From positions 8,618,001-8,682,000 of the forward strand of contig NC_134428.1 of NCBI RefSeq assembly GCF_030867145.1: 64,000 nt of DNA. Direction: 5' to 3'. The notes below the pieces were generated by a model. That model saw nothing but the letters and a program-made list of their open reading frames with translations, did no database searches and was not told where the DNA came from. Positions 12,601-24,288 of the stretch are shown in pieces. The number at the start of each line of letters is the position of its first letter. Position 1 is the first letter of the stretch. The DNA comes from Opisthocomus hoazin. Its lineage: Eukaryota; Chordata; Aves; Opisthocomiformes; Opisthocomidae. Made by a program: the position numbers and the translations under genes.

Positions 12601-15600
12601 CACTCGCTGTATTTAATAGGAACACAATTTCACTAGGATCAGGGACAATTATAGGCAAGTTTAACAAACAGCATGTTTTACATTTATGAATCATAGAATC
12701 GTTTCAGTTGGGGGAGACCGTCAAAATGAAGAACGATACTGCAAAGTTTTACTGTGTAACAGAGGAATATCTTCCAAAAAACCTTAAATAATAACAGGGA
12801 CGCTAAACCATTCAAATTATGCAGAAAAGCGATGTCAAGAAATCAGGGCCTTTTTTATTTTATTTTTAGTGTATTCGATTTTTCAGGCAGCTTCCCTGCT
12901 GTGCAGTCATAATTTTGAAGGGTAAAGCCTCTAAATGAAGGTTACATTTTGCTCACTTCCCTCTTTTAAGCTAACACACTTCTTGTCTTCAACACTGCAG
13001 ACCTTATTTTTGATCCACTTCAATTTTTTTTTTCCCTACACCAGAAGCAAGTATTTCTTGGTTTATCGTACAATTCAAACAGAAGGGAATGCTTGCAGTG
13101 TTTTTAAAACAGAAATGCATGCAATTTAAAGAGAACAGCGTGGACTCTTTCCTACCAGGACATCACAAATATATAGCTATAAAATTTTTTTAACATTAAC
13201 TGCAGAAAAACCCCTCACTCCTAAAGTTCTCCCAAACAGAGAAGACCGTGAGGAATGTGATGGAGTTACAGTACAAACGTGAATAATCAGAATAAGTTAA
13301 TTTTCTTAGTCCACATCATGACCCAACTATGTTGATATCATCTTGTAAAAATAAAACCATCCACTCCCTAAATAAGTAACTAAAAACACCAAACACTTTA
13401 GATTTACATCTCAGTCACAAGTTGCCTTCATAAAAGGGTTCTGACACAAACAGCCAAGCAATGGGCATTAATAGTCAGATTCGCAACTGTGAATATTTAT
13501 TTTCGAATTTCGTTTCCTGTCACGCTATCTGATGAGGATTAAAGTAACACCTGAACAAAAACTCCAAGTATCACACCTAAAATAAGATCTCTATTTGTAG
13601 CATCTTATATAAACTGAAGTGAACAAATTAAAGTCCTAGGATATTAGTAGATGTACTGAGTAGATCTGGGCCCTAAAATGGGTTAGATTTCGTAATTATA
13701 TCAAAAGATTTGAATCAAACTAAAGCAGCACATGAACGGGGCTCTGGACTTGGAACACGTTTTTGTTAACAGAAGCAAATTCTCTCTTTGTACGACAAGA
13801 ATATGATCCTGCTTACCCGTCTACTGCAGGACATAGCCTTCTACCTACATTCATGAAACACAGTCTTGGCAGAGTTAACCTTTTGAACTAGATCTCTATG
13901 CAACTCTCGTAATTCTTCAAAAACACAGCCAGAGTCGAGTTGCTTAGAAGTACTTACTCAAATACTGAGCTGTCATTCTGATCCCCCCAGATGAGTATCT
14001 CTGTTATAGAACGAATAGTCTCTACCAGCAGGTTGCGGTTGTGATCAGTTACTGTGGTGTTTTTAGTCAAAACATGATACATGTACCTGAAAGAAAAAAT
14101 AATTATCAGTAATATGCTATCCTGCCACTTTCACATGCACCATGTTTGTCTTTAGCTGCTCTAACCGAGTGCAGACACACACATACACACACACAATGTC
14201 TAAAAATTGCACAAGTTTAAAATACTAAGATCTCCTTTTAGCACTGATGCAGAGAGAATAGTAATTGTTAAACAGAATGTGACAAAACCCAAATTCATAA
14301 CCAGCCAGATGAGTTATGAATGCTTATGAACATGTTAATACAGGACCAGAAACTATGCAACACTTGCCCCAGGGTGCTTCTTACGGCAACGTAGCGAATT
14401 TCTTTGGAAGCACGTTCAAGGAGTGACAAGCAAGAAAAGGAAGAACCAGAAGCAGCATGTAAGCGTGTAGTAGCTGGTATGGAGAAGCGTAATTCTGGCA
14501 GGAGGCACACGCAGATCTAACCTGAAAAGTCAGATCCCTGCCCTTGACTTTACAGACCCACGTCAATTTGATGGTTAACAATCACGACTGTCACAGACTA
14601 TCCATTCATCTCAGCAAAGCTTAATCATCAAGTCTCTGGCCCTTCCAGCACAGAAATACTGATCGGAAAGGTGGCAAATTCCAGCTTTACCATCTCAAAG
14701 GGCAAGATTTTAAGGCTGTCTAGTGAAGCTTAAAAAAACATTATGACTATATTACAAGACGTGAGAGGAAGCTAAATAAAATTGTAAAGGCTTGTATTGT
14801 AAGTCTCAGAATTTTACTCAGCCAAGGAAGCACATTTCCCTTTTTTTTTCTCCCTCAAAATAAGATGTTACACCAAAGATTACTTCCCTTTGTTTAAAAA
14901 AAAAAGGGGGGGGGGGGGGGGAAATTCCAGTAAAAACACAAGAATCACCACTGCTTTTCTCCCTGTTTTTTTTTTTTGCCTTTATATAGTAATAAAGAAA
15001 AAGGATGGGTGTAAGAGTGCACAATTACAAAAGTAATTAAACAGAAAATATAATTAGAGAAATTTCATGCCATTTTAAAACTGCAAGAATTTAGATGACT
15101 AAACACTGATCACATATTGCTGTGCTGCAATCTGTTGAAAACCAGGAGTTACACCTGAGCACTCAGGATTATCCGGGCAATAAACTCACAAATATTTGGG
15201 AAGGAAGACAGATTTTCCACACTATCAACCTTCCCATGAAAAGCAGAGTTTGGCAAAACTTCCAGGATCCATTTTTGGGGAAATATCCTGTATATCTTAA
15301 TTCTGAGGCAGCCTACCGTTATTGTTTTGGATTCCATGAAAGTTTGCTCATGATTCAGGTTGAAATTTTATGAATCTTATTAGTATGGACACAGAAGTTT
15401 AGAAGTCCAAGACACAATTTTTTAGCAACAGACCTAAGGACCTCCAGCAGCTATTATGGAAGAGACGAAAATGCCAATTTTGCCAAGCTACGGTAGGGTG
15501 CCAGGAAACACTGCGCTTTTCTCAAAGAAAATTTTGATGTCTCTGGTTTAAAGAAAGTTTCAGAAGTTTAGGTCAAAAACAAGACTTTAAATCACATCTC

Positions 15601-18600
15601 AAAAACCAGTATTCCCATCAATTTTATCTATGCTAAGAAACTGAATCATGGCACAGGACAAACATGCAGCTGGAGATTAAAAAGCCCTTTAACTGAACAC
15701 ACGGATCAGGCTGCTCCAACTATTTATCAGACTTACAAAGACAAAACAAGGTATTACCTACTTTCAGAACCTTTTTCATGCTTCAATTCAATTTAAAAAA
15801 AAGTTTTATCATATTTTCAGTTTACTTAAAATTTGCAAGATTTGGTTTGGGGAATCTGCTTCAACCACTGAGCTGCCCCTCAGCTGGCCAGAGCTCCACA
15901 GGACTTGTTGCAAGGCACAGTCCGTCCTCGTAAGCCACGTAGGAAGCTGAAGCTATTTCAGAGAAGTTTATTACATTGTTATGCTAAAATGCTATATGCT
16001 TCCTGATCTTCATATTGCTTAATCATCAAATAACAATTTCACCGTGTTGAGTACTGCACAAGGACACCGCGAGGTAAACAACTCTCAGAAGTTCACAGTT
16101 TTAACAAACTTGATATACGGCAGGCTCCCTTCCCCCCCACCCCAGAAATCAGCAATGCGATAAAGCCTACAGCACATCAAGGTTGACATACTAGACAGCA
16201 GAGGAAACAGGAAGAAAAAGGGAAAAGACGGTAGGAGGGGGGAAAAAGATCGGCTTTTCATACTTTTTCTCTACAGTAAAAAATTTTCCTCTCCCTCTTC
16301 ACACTGTTTTTTCCCCCTCATAAATCAATACTCGTTTTCCAAACCTGGAGCAGAAACTGCTCAGACTGAACCCATTCTAGGAAAAGCTGATTCACAGCCA
16401 TCTCCTACAGTTGTAACTGCACCGTAACAGAAGTCACTAAACAGCAAGTGAAAAAGCACCTGCAAATCCTTTTCAACTAATCTAAGGATCAAGGTGCAAG
16501 ATTCCTTCTCTGGACACTGACAGCGTGATGGCTCACCGTGAAAATATGAGAGCTCAAGGCTGACCACACTTACGAGAATTCCCAAGGCTTTCTCACAGAG
16601 CATACAGCACACAAGCCCTGCAAAAACTTCCCATTGTGGCAATGTACTTATTATCGGGACAGTGAATCAAAGGATGGCACAAAAAGTGAATCCCTGCTCT
16701 GAGCATGCATCAATTAATGCAACTGCGAACAGCTGAAGACAGAAGGCAATAAAAGCAGGACAGTTCATTTCACAGCAATCGGTAGAGTAAGTATTTTTCC
16801 TCAGTTAATTTAAAGGGAGCAATTAATACTGCACTACTTCACATATTTTAGCCCATTTCTTTGAAGTCATATAAATTATCGCATCTATGAACATCTACTT
16901 CTCATTAAGAAGTTACATTACACAAACTTGGGAATAAAGTCTACTCCAAGCGCAGAACTCTGGGAATGGGAAGCAGTGGGAAGGATTATGTGCTATTACC
17001 TCCCCTCCGGAGTCTGTGGAACACAGAGCATTACAGAGGCAAACAGCAAGAAACATTTAATAGTCAGGAATACATTAACTCCTAATTAATTTACTTAATA
17101 TCAACATTACTGCAAAGTTTCCTGATTTGCTAACACACTGATGCACTTGGAGAAAACCTGGGCTCCACTTTCAAGCTATTCGTTTCTCCAGTTACTTGAA
17201 AATGAGTAAGAAAGCGCACGCAATCTTGTTTCTCTTGCCAGACACGCAGCATACCATACCATGAGACTATAAAGTATCACACAAAACCAGCATTTTACAT
17301 TTACATAAATTCTTCAAGCCTATCTTTAAATAAACCAGAGGTGAAGGGGAAAGGGGAACCTATCAGGCTTGCCAGCGACAGGCTAGGGGAGGATACACAA
17401 TGGTTAGAGGGATGGGGGGCTAGTAGGAGCCCTCAACCCGTTGCCCAGCAGCAGGTGAGGGACACTGCAGCAATGTGGAAGTCTTGCCGAGGGGAGCTGG
17501 AGGCACCTGAGGTATCAGGTGCCAACAAGAAAATACCCATGAAGCACCTCAAGGGAAAAAAGGAGTGCTCTGCTATGAAGGTAACAAGGCCGACAGCTCA
17601 GATGAAATGCCTCTATACAAACACATACAGCACGGGAAACAAACAGGAGGAGTTGGAAGCAGTCGTGCTGCTGGAAAGCTACGACCTGATTGCCATCACG
17701 GAAACTTGGTGGGATGAATCCCACGACTGGAATGTGGCTCTTGATGGCTACAGGCTGTTCAGAAGGGACAGGCGAGGAAGGAGGGGTGGGGGCGTTGCCC
17801 TTTACATCAAGAAAACACTACTGAGTGAAGAGCTGTCCCTGAAGAATAGCCACGAGCAGGTCGAAAGCTTATGGGTAAGAATCGGAGAGAGAGGCAACAA
17901 AGGGAACCTAGTGGTTGGTGTCTACTACAGGCCGCCAGATCAAGAGGAGCTGATAGACGAAGCGTTCTTCCTCCAACTCCAGGAGGCTTCGCGCTCGCAG
18001 GCTCTCGTCCTACTGGGGGACTTCAACCACCCCAACATCTGCTGGAAAAGCAACATGGCAAGCTGTAGGCAATCCAGCAGGTTCCTAGAATGCATTGAAG
18101 ACAACTTCTTAAGCCAGGTAATAAGCACCCCTACCCGAGGGGATGCGATACTAGACCTGGTGGTCACCAATGCGAGTGAGCTCATTGGGGATGTCAAGAT
18201 CAGAGGTAGCCTGGGCTGCAGTGACCATGCGCTGGTGGAACTAACGCTACGGAGGGAAATGGGAATAACGAAGAGCGTAGTCAGGACCCTAAATTTTAGG
18301 AGGGCAAACTTCCAGCTCTTCAAGGAGATAGTCAGAAGAACTCCCTGGGAAACGGTCCTCAGGGACAGGGGAACAGAACAGAGCTGGCAGGTCTTTAAGG
18401 ATGTATTCCACAGAGCGCAAGAGCTCTCGATCCCCAAGTGTAAGAAGTCGGGCAGAGAAGGGAAGAGACCGGCATGGCTGAGGCAAGAGATGCTGGTCAG
18501 ACTAAGGAAGAAGAGGGAACTGCACAGGCAGTAGAAGCAGGGACTGGCTTTCTGGGAAGAGTATAGGGAAGCTGCCTGGTTGTGTAGGGATGGGGTCAGG

Positions 18601-21600
18601 AAGGCCAAGGCACAGCTGGAGCTGAACTTGGCAAGGGATGTGAAAAATAACAAGAAGGGCTTCTACAGGTATGTCAGCCAGAAAAAGATGGTCAAAGAAA
18701 GCATGCCCCCGCTCATGAACGAGACCGGCGAACTGGCAACAGCAGATGAGGAGAAAGCTGAGGTACTCAACAACTTTTTTGCCTCAGTCTTCACTGGCAA
18801 CCTCTCTCCTGACCCCTCCCGAGTCGATGAATGGCATGAAGGAGACCAGGAGGGTAAAATCCCTCCAGCTATAAGTGAAGACCAGGTTCGGGACCTCCTG
18901 CAGAACCTAAATGTACAGAAGTCCATGGGACCTGATGAGATGCATCCCAGAGTCCTGAGGGAACTGGCTGACGTAGTTGCCAAGCCACTCTCCATGATAT
19001 TTGAAAAGTCATGGCAGTCAGGGGAAGTTCCCAGTGACTGGAAAAATGGAAACATTGTGCCCCTTTTCAAAAAGGGTAGAAAGGAAGACCCTGGGAACTA
19101 CTGACCTGTCAGCCTCACCTCTGTGCCTGGGAAGATCATGGAACAGATCCTCCTAGAAGATATGCTAAGGCACATGGAGGCCAGGGAGGTGATTCGAGAC
19201 ACCCAGCATGGCTTCACCAAGGGCAAGTCCTGCCTCACCAACCTAGTGGCTTTCTATGATGGTGTAACAACAAGGGTGGACAAGGGAAAACCTATGGATG
19301 TCATCTACCTGGATTTTTGTAAAGCCTTTTACACGGTCCCCCACAACATCCTTCTCTCTAAATTGGAGAGCCATGGATTTGATGGGTGGACCGTTCGGTG
19401 GATAAGGAATTGGTTGGATGGTGGCAGCCAAAGGGTAGTGGTCAACGGCTCAATGTCCAGATGGAGACCAGTGACGAGTGGAGTCCCTCAGGGGTCCGTA
19501 CAGGGACCGGTGCTGTTCAATATATTTATCAATGACATGGACAGCGACATCGAGTGTACCCTCAGCAAGTTTGCAGATGACACCAAGCTGAGTGGTACGG
19601 TCGAGACACCTGAAGGACGGGATGCCATCCAGAGGGACCTGGACAAGCTGGAGAGGTGGGCCTGTGTGAACCTCATGAGGTTCAACAAGGCCAAGTGCAA
19701 GGTCCTACACCTGGGTCGGGGTAATCCCCGCTATCAATACAGGCTGGGGGATGAAAGGATCGAGAGCAGCCCTGCTGAGAGGGATTTGGGGTACTGATAG
19801 ACGAAAGGCTGGACATGAGCCGGCAATGTGCGCTGGCAGCCCAGAGGGCCAACCGTGTCCTGGGCTGCATCAGGAGAAGCGTGGCCAGCAGGTCGAGAGA
19901 GGTGATTCTGCCCCTCTACTCTGCTCTGGTGAGACCTCACCTGGACTACTGCGTTCAGCTCTGGAGCCCTCAGCACAAGAAGGACATGGAACTGTTGGAG
20001 CGGGTCCAAACGAGGGCTACAAAAATGATTCGAGGGCTGGAGCACCTCTCCTATGAGGACAGGCTGAGAGAGTTGGGCTTGTTCAGCCTGGAGAAGAGAA
20101 GGCTACGGGGAGACCTGATTGCAGCATTTCAGTACTTAAAGGGAGCCTATAGGAAAGATGGGGACAATCTTTTTAGTAGAGACAGCAGTGACAGGACGAG
20201 GGGTAATGGTTTTAAACTAAAACAGGGTAGGTTTAGGCTGGATATAAGGAAGAAATTCTTTACAATGAGGGTGGTGAAACACTGGAACGGGTTGCCCAGA
20301 GAGGTAGTGGAGGCCCCATCCATGGAAACATTCAAGACCAGGTTGGACAGGGCTCTGAGCAACCTGATCTAGTTAGTGGTGTCCCTGCTCGCTGCGGGGG
20401 GGGGTGGACTAGATGACCTCTAGGGGTCCCTTCCAACCCAAAACTTTCTATGATTCTATGATTCTAAATGCTGATTACAAAGGGGTCAAGTTTGTGCTCC
20501 AAAATGCTAAACCCTCAAAGAGCAGATCTATGCCATCTCTCTCCCTCTCAAGACTGGGATCAAGCAAACAAACAAAACCTGAGCAAAACCCCACCATACA
20601 GGAAGTGTCAAAGCACCTGAGTCCATCAAAATCCGTGGGAGATTTTGCCAGCAACTTAACAAGACAAGCAAAACTCTGAACATTTTTCTGGTAAGAAACC
20701 ACGCTCAAAGGGATAACATAATAAATCACGAATATAAAAAGTGTGTATTAATGACTTTTCTACTTATTGCCTACAAAAATACATTAAAAAGAGTTCAGGA
20801 AGCCAAGCACTCAAATTTAAAGACCCCAGACTTAACCATAACATGCTTGCTTCTTCATGCCGCCTGTAACAACGTAATTACACACTGCTCTCACAGAGGA
20901 AACGCGACGCATAGCATGGACAGTGCTTCAGGAAATGAATCAGCTGTGAAACAAGTCTCCAACCCCACGTGTTTATGGACACTGTACCTGACCAAGCCGT
21001 GAGAAATGTTTAGCACCCAAGTCTAATGGCACAAAACCTTTTCTGCAATCAGTATGTGATTAAAATGCCACGCACGGAAGCAACAATGGGAAACATGTGG
21101 TGACAACAGGTCTATGTAAACACCTCCGAAAGATCAGAAGAGTAGGAAAAAAACCTGCAGCTAGAAACAAAGACACTAGGCTGAAGTTCCAAAGCCTTTC
21201 GCTTTCGCAGGAACACCAGAGATATTGCCAGATCTCTTCAGAAATGGTTGAGTTTAGGATATTACCACTTCAATACTGCAATAAATGACACAAATCCTCT
21301 TCATCCACCCTAGTGCAAAGTCAAAGCATGCAGACATGAGGAAAGAAGATACAGTTGTCCTCTCCAGTAGATCTGACCACGTACCTGCTAAGGTTAGACC
21401 ACCCTCAGCCAGGCAACGTGAAAGACTTTCTGGTACTTTAACTGCAGGTCCCAGCTCCTTAGGTGAGGAGCTGCAGAAACAGAGCACAGTAACTAGCACG
21501 GTCAGCAGCTGGAGAGAACTGTGAGAAACCCCGGCCTACAGAAGGGCACCGGGCTTACGTGCAAAGGTAGGCCACAAGAGGAAGAGAAGCGCACACAGCT

Positions 21601-24288
21601 CGTGAGAAAGCACTAACTCCGAGTTTGTGTAGCAAACCAGACTGTTGCCTCAAACACCCTGGATGTATTTGCTTTTAGAACTGGAAGTGTATAACAAACA
21701 AAGGAGAGGACTATACACAGGGAGGAAAAAAAGGGTTTCATTTTGAAGTGCTGGATGCCACCTTTAAGAAGCAGATTCTGGCCTTGTTTCAGACACAATC
21801 TTGTGTAAAGACAAATAAATCATTTCAGACCATTTTCACAAGCAATCACTAACATTGTTTCTGTTTCCAGAATATTTAGGCTTTCTCCCTTTATTAAGTT
21901 ACTGACATTCCCTCACTGATCAAAGGGCACAAAAAAAGTCAAGTTCTCTGAAAAATAAGTCAGAAGCACTCCGTAGAACTGTTTCATAGCCTCTCTAGAT
22001 CGCAATTCAGCAAGGTACTACAAAACGGGATTAAATTCTGTTTTCACCAGACCAAGAGACTGTATCAAAACACTCAACACAAACAGCCTCACAGTTTTCC
22101 TTTAGCTAATCCCTTCTACGGCGTGTTTGCAGAAAGATTAAATAGTAAATTTCAAAAGCAGGCCTCAAACAAACTGCACTAAAGCTCACAGGAAAGGAAG
22201 TTCCAGACCCAACATATACCGACAAAAAGTAATAACTCTCTCAGTACTACTAAACAGGTGTATTGTTTACAATTTAGACTAAACTCTACCTTATACACGT
22301 TAAAACATAAAAATAATCCCACATAAGGGCAGCCCGGGCTAATTTCACTCTTGTAACATAGCATAATATACCTTTTATATACAGGCTAAGCTAACCTTGA
22401 ATAGCAAGGTTGGTGCGTTCCAGTCAACTCCTTCACAAGGAACACAACATTTGGTTTCGTTGAGTCGAAAAGACAAGAACGCAGACAGCTCACAAGGTGG
22501 TGAGCTTATCAAGAATGACTGTCTTTCCTGGCACTGAAACAAAGTTCTTTGCCCTTTTTCCTTCTGTTGCTTTACCCGCTTCAACTGCTACCTTAGAAAA
22601 GCCCTAAATTTCACTTTGCCACTAGGTAGCTGCCTTTGCTGTTGACACCTAGCTAGAAACCGAAATCCATACAGCCTAGCTAAACAAACACTTAAAATCC
22701 ACACAGTCTAAACAGATCAAAGGCCTTGGCTGTCCTTTACCATTTCAGATTTCATAATTAGAGCATAGGCAAAAAAGCAAGCAAACCAAAGCTAGTATTT
22801 TAGTAGAGAACTATATACTTCTCAGATAAGAAGTCAAGCACAAGCCACAACGCTCGCTTATAGTCTAATGTCCTTTTGCTGCTAATCAAATGGGATATTG
22901 CTTTTTCTACCCTCTGTGGCCCCATGAGAACACATGATTGTGTTTTTCTTGCCTGAAAGATTCGAACATCCTAAAGTCTCCCTCTCACCAGCCTTTTTCC
23001 AAACTTCAAGTCAGTTTCTTCAAATTTCATCACGCATCAGCAGTCTCGATCTATCTTCAAGTGTAATATGAAAACCAGATAGATCTAAAGCACCACTAGT
23101 GACGAGCAGTACGCTGCGACTACCCCTTGTGCGTTAAATAGAACCTTCCTACATCCACATCCGAGGGTGACTTTTCCCCTTTTTCCTGCAACGCCAGATC
23201 ATGTTGACTTACTAGTCTGACCTACCACGCTTTCAGAATTGCTTTCTGCAGTGCTACTGCCTCATCATTTTGTATTTATGGACTTGATTTCCCCGTCTTT
23301 GGTAAAAAGTCACGCATTTCAATGAGTCTTGCTGGTTTTGAACATTCTTTCCAGCTCAGAGACAAGAACCAGAATCCATAAATCACCTCGATAAAGCAAC
23401 TGCCAGACCCAAATCCTGTCTAAGTGCATCCTACTCACTACTGTCAGCCCCCATTCACACCCTCCTTGTCATTTGACTCATCCTCAAAAGCTACCTGCGG
23501 CTCCCTTCTGAACGAGCCATGTACCCACAGTGATTTCCTTTAGAGAATGCCTCCCCTCTTAACGACCTCCTTTCCTTGTGCAGGAGAAAGAGATGCCACA
23601 ACACCGGACCTAGTTTTTCTCACAACAGCAGAACCCTTAAAATGGAACAGAGAATTTACACTCCCCCCCCGCCCCGTGTCACCCTGCCAGCTCCCCGAAG
23701 GCAGAGCGGGAAGAAGCTACTCTGCCTCCTGCCAGGACCCCGACTCTCGGGGCTACAGCGCGATAACCCTCCCGCTCGGCGGCCTTGCCGAGCTCTCTCC
23801 TCGGGGCACGTCCCCCGGGTCTATCGCGATCTACCGCGATCGCTGCCGACCGCCGCGACGCCCGCACCCCCTCCCAGGGGCCGCACCGCTCGCGGGCCGG
23901 AAGCAGGGCTCCCCGCCTCAGTCACTGCCAGGGGACAACCGCAGCCCCCCCTCACGAGGAACGCGGTACTTCTGGTATTGATCACGGAAACACAACACAC
24001 ACACACACACACACCCCCCCCCCCGGGACGCCCCCGGCCCCGCTCCGCAGCCCTCTCCCAGGGAAAACCCTGCCCGACGGAGCCCGCCCGCCTACGGCCC
24101 CCCCCCCCCCCCCCCCCCCCCCCGCGTCCCCTCACGGCAGCGCGGCCCCCCCGCCGCGCCCTCCCCGGCTCCCCTCACGGCCGGGCCCGCGGCCGGCCCC
24201 GCGCTCACTTCAGGTGGTCCAAGGAGTGGATGCTGCGGGCGGCCTTCCCGTGCCCGCCGCCCACCCAGCTGCGGGAGCGGCCGAACAT
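3515..24288 (-). CDS. CLEC16A: CLEC16A, 5' part of gene (coding exons 1-9)
   Basis: Nine coding exons join in phase on the minus strand: 24209-24288, 13958-14086, 12439-12572, 11540-11688, 10763-10868, 8913-9036, 7834-8008, 6194-6247 and 3515-3628, totalling 1,065 nt or 355 codons. The start [15 protein letters not shown], the block [20 protein letters not shown] (N-terminal FPL domain, about residues 50-200) and [19 protein letters not shown] are recognisable as vertebrate CLEC16A. The known human protein is about 1,050 residues, so two thirds of the gene lies beyond position 1. From family knowledge, CLEC16A (fly Ema) is an endosome/lysosome-associated membrane-trafficking factor that works with the RNF41/Nrdp1 ubiquitin ligase in mitophagy and autophagy; despite its name it has no functional C-type lectin fold. 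All introns checked begin GT and end AG. Exon 1 lies head to head with DEXI in a shared CpG island. Identification is near certain; exon edges were read by eye. Confidence 0.95.
3724..3784. repeat. Direct duplication of about 24 bp
   Basis: The block GGTATCTTAAGTTTACATA occurs twice, about 33 bp apart, with similar flanks (AAACTGGTATC and AAACCGGTATC). It is a local tandem duplication in CLEC16A intron 8. Confidence 0.8.
3840..4010 (-). other. Third coding-like minus-strand stretch (unrecognised)
   Basis: An open frame without an ATG at its head reads [20 protein letters not shown], then [20 protein letters not shown]. It has helix-like, charged composition and lies just upstream of CLEC16A exon 9 in the gene's direction, within intron 8. 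No family is recognised and no clear splice sites were found, so it may be chance. Confidence 0.2.
6194..6247 (-). CDS. CLEC16A: CLEC16A coding exon 8 (54 nt)
   Basis: A short exon of exactly 18 codons, [18 protein letters not shown], between a TTTCTGTAG acceptor and a GTGAGT donor. It matches the [18 protein letters not shown] segment of the family as I recall it. Confidence 0.93.
6248..7833. other. CLEC16A intron 7
   Basis: AT-rich sequence with no recognised gene or repeat. Confidence 0.7.
7834..8008 (-). CDS. CLEC16A: CLEC16A coding exon 7
   Basis: It encodes [20 protein letters not shown], then [20 protein letters not shown], ending [10 protein letters not shown] before a GTAAGC donor. 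The acceptor is CTCTTTTTCAG. Confidence 0.94.
8009..8912. other. CLEC16A intron 6
   Basis: AT-rich sequence between coding exons 6 and 7, with nothing recognised on either strand. Confidence 0.7.
8913..9036 (-). CDS. CLEC16A: CLEC16A coding exon 6
   Basis: It encodes [20 protein letters not shown] to CVQTDEE. The acceptor CCCTCTTCAG puts VDNQ directly after NVYK. The human sequence as I recall it has two more residues here. Confidence 0.93.
9037..10762. other. CLEC16A intron 5
   Basis: AT-rich non-coding sequence with no recognised gene or repeat. Confidence 0.7.
10763..10868 (-). CDS. CLEC16A: CLEC16A coding exon 5
   Basis: It encodes [20 protein letters not shown] and then a segment ending ITLNVYK. 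The acceptor is TTGTTACAG and the donor GTATGC. It leaves one base (G) that combines with exon 6. Confidence 0.94.
10869..11539. other. CLEC16A intron 4
   Basis: Non-coding sequence between coding exons 4 and 5; nothing recognised. Confidence 0.7.
11540..11688 (-). CDS. CLEC16A: CLEC16A coding exon 4 (FPL domain)
   Basis: It encodes [20 protein letters not shown] and continues to HTVHFFYNE. The acceptor is CTTTTTCAG and the donor GTAAGT. Sequence identity to the family is very high through this block. Confidence 0.95.
11689..12438. other. CLEC16A intron 3
   Basis: Non-coding sequence between coding exons 3 and 4; nothing recognised. Confidence 0.7.
12439..12572 (-). CDS. CLEC16A: CLEC16A coding exon 3 (FPL domain)
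   Basis: It encodes [20 protein letters not shown] followed by [20 protein letters not shown], the hallmark start of the FPL domain. The acceptor is TTTCCTTTCAG and the donor GTAAGG. Confidence 0.95.
12688..12720 (-). mobile_element. CR1 LINE 3' tail fragment
   Basis: Reading the minus strand gives a CCCCCAACTGAAACGATTCTATGATTC-like run that ends in the CR1 terminal motif. It is about 33 bp of an old, 5'-truncated insertion in CLEC16A intron 2. Confidence 0.6.
13958..14086 (-). CDS. CLEC16A: CLEC16A coding exon 2
   Basis: A TTTCTTTCAG acceptor precedes [12 protein letters not shown]; the exon runs through [16 protein letters not shown] to a GTAAGT donor. Exon 1 leaves two bases and this exon supplies the third, giving Lys. 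It lies about 10 kb from exon 1 across intron 1, which contains the CR1 element. Confidence 0.93.
14172..14193. repeat. (CA)n microsatellite, interrupted
   Basis: A short CA-rich run with one TA interruption, in CLEC16A intron 1 close to exon 2. Confidence 0.8.
14896..14924. repeat. A10G16 polypurine homopolymer junction
   Basis: Ten A are followed directly by sixteen G and then AAA, in CLEC16A intron 1. Such a purine run can form triplex or G-quadruplex DNA, and its exact length is prone to sequencing error. Confidence 0.9.
17341..18534 (+). pseudogene. CR1 ORF2 segment: apurinic-like endonuclease domain
   Basis: Open from 17341 to the TAG at 18532. The endonuclease begins near [17 protein letters not shown], with the catalytic-type blocks [30 protein letters not shown] and [10 protein letters not shown] (near 18220). 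In this family the domain nicks target DNA to prime reverse transcription. The first codons precede any convincing ATG, consistent with 5' truncation. The stop appears to replace a Trp codon between the endonuclease and the linker to the reverse transcriptase. Confidence 0.9.
18535..19104 (+). pseudogene. CR1 ORF2 segment: linker and N-terminal reverse transcriptase
   Basis: This continues in the same frame as the endonuclease segment. It carries [37 protein letters not shown] and [14 protein letters not shown], the blocks that precede the reverse transcriptase palm. It ends at TGA 19102-19104, where the family has an Arg codon (CGA to TGA is the usual methyl-CpG decay). Confidence 0.9.
19105..19797 (+). 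pseudogene. CR1 ORF2 segment: reverse transcriptase palm, mutated
   Basis: Same frame as the previous segment. It contains [20 protein letters not shown], the motif A region [22 protein letters not shown], and the catalytic FADDTKL block at 19570-19590. The residue after CKAF at 19330-19332 is Tyr where the family has a strongly conserved Asp. A single-base loss at 19788-19791 then shifts the frame to a premature stop at 19795. Confidence 0.9.
19798..20372 (+). pseudogene. CR1 ORF2 segment: C-terminal region
   Basis: After the frameshift the family sequence continues in another frame, with [39 protein letters not shown] and [20 protein letters not shown], ending at the natural TAG (20370-20372). 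About 90 bp of 3' UTR and the ATTCTATG tail follow. Confidence 0.9.
20466..23600. other. CLEC16A intron 1, promoter-proximal part
   Basis: Non-coding sequence between the CR1 and the CpG island. No gene or named repeat was recognised. Confidence 0.6.
23995..24024. repeat. (AC)10 followed by C11
   Basis: An AC dinucleotide run merges into eleven C residues inside the CpG island, in the CLEC16A downstream promoter/intron 1 region. Confidence 0.9.
24098..24123. repeat. C26 homopolymer
   Basis: Twenty-six consecutive C, about 85 bp downstream of the CLEC16A exon 1 donor. The length should be treated as uncertain. Confidence 0.9.
24209..24288 (-). CDS. CLEC16A: CLEC16A coding exon 1 (start codon)
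   Basis: ATG is at 24288-24286 and opens [15 protein letters not shown]; the exon ends within the Lys codon after HSLDHL, followed by a GTGAGC donor. It lies in the CpG island. The 5' UTR and transcription start were not located. Confidence 0.93.

Larger units (their letters stand above)
17341..20465 (+). mobile_element. CR1 non-LTR retrotransposon (LINE), 5' truncated, disabled
   Basis: About 3.1 kb carries the CR1 ORF2 (endonuclease, then reverse transcriptase) and its 3' end, GACCTCTAGGGGTCCCTTCC followed by ATTCTATG-type repeats. It lies in CLEC16A intron 1 on the opposite strand to the host gene. The 5' limit is placed where the reading frame starts; no 5' UTR or ORF1 was seen and no target-site duplication was evident, as expected for CR1. 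Three lesions break the frame: TAG at 18532-18534, TGA at 19102-19104 (a CpG-type change in the conserved NYRPVSL block) and a one-base loss in the G run 19788-19791. Its last 0.58 kb is almost the same as the copy at 53034-53617, so the subfamily was active fairly recently. Confidence 0.95.

Noticed and set aside
17940-18653. 237-codon minus-strand frame
   Set aside because: It is the antisense shadow of the CR1 endonuclease region.
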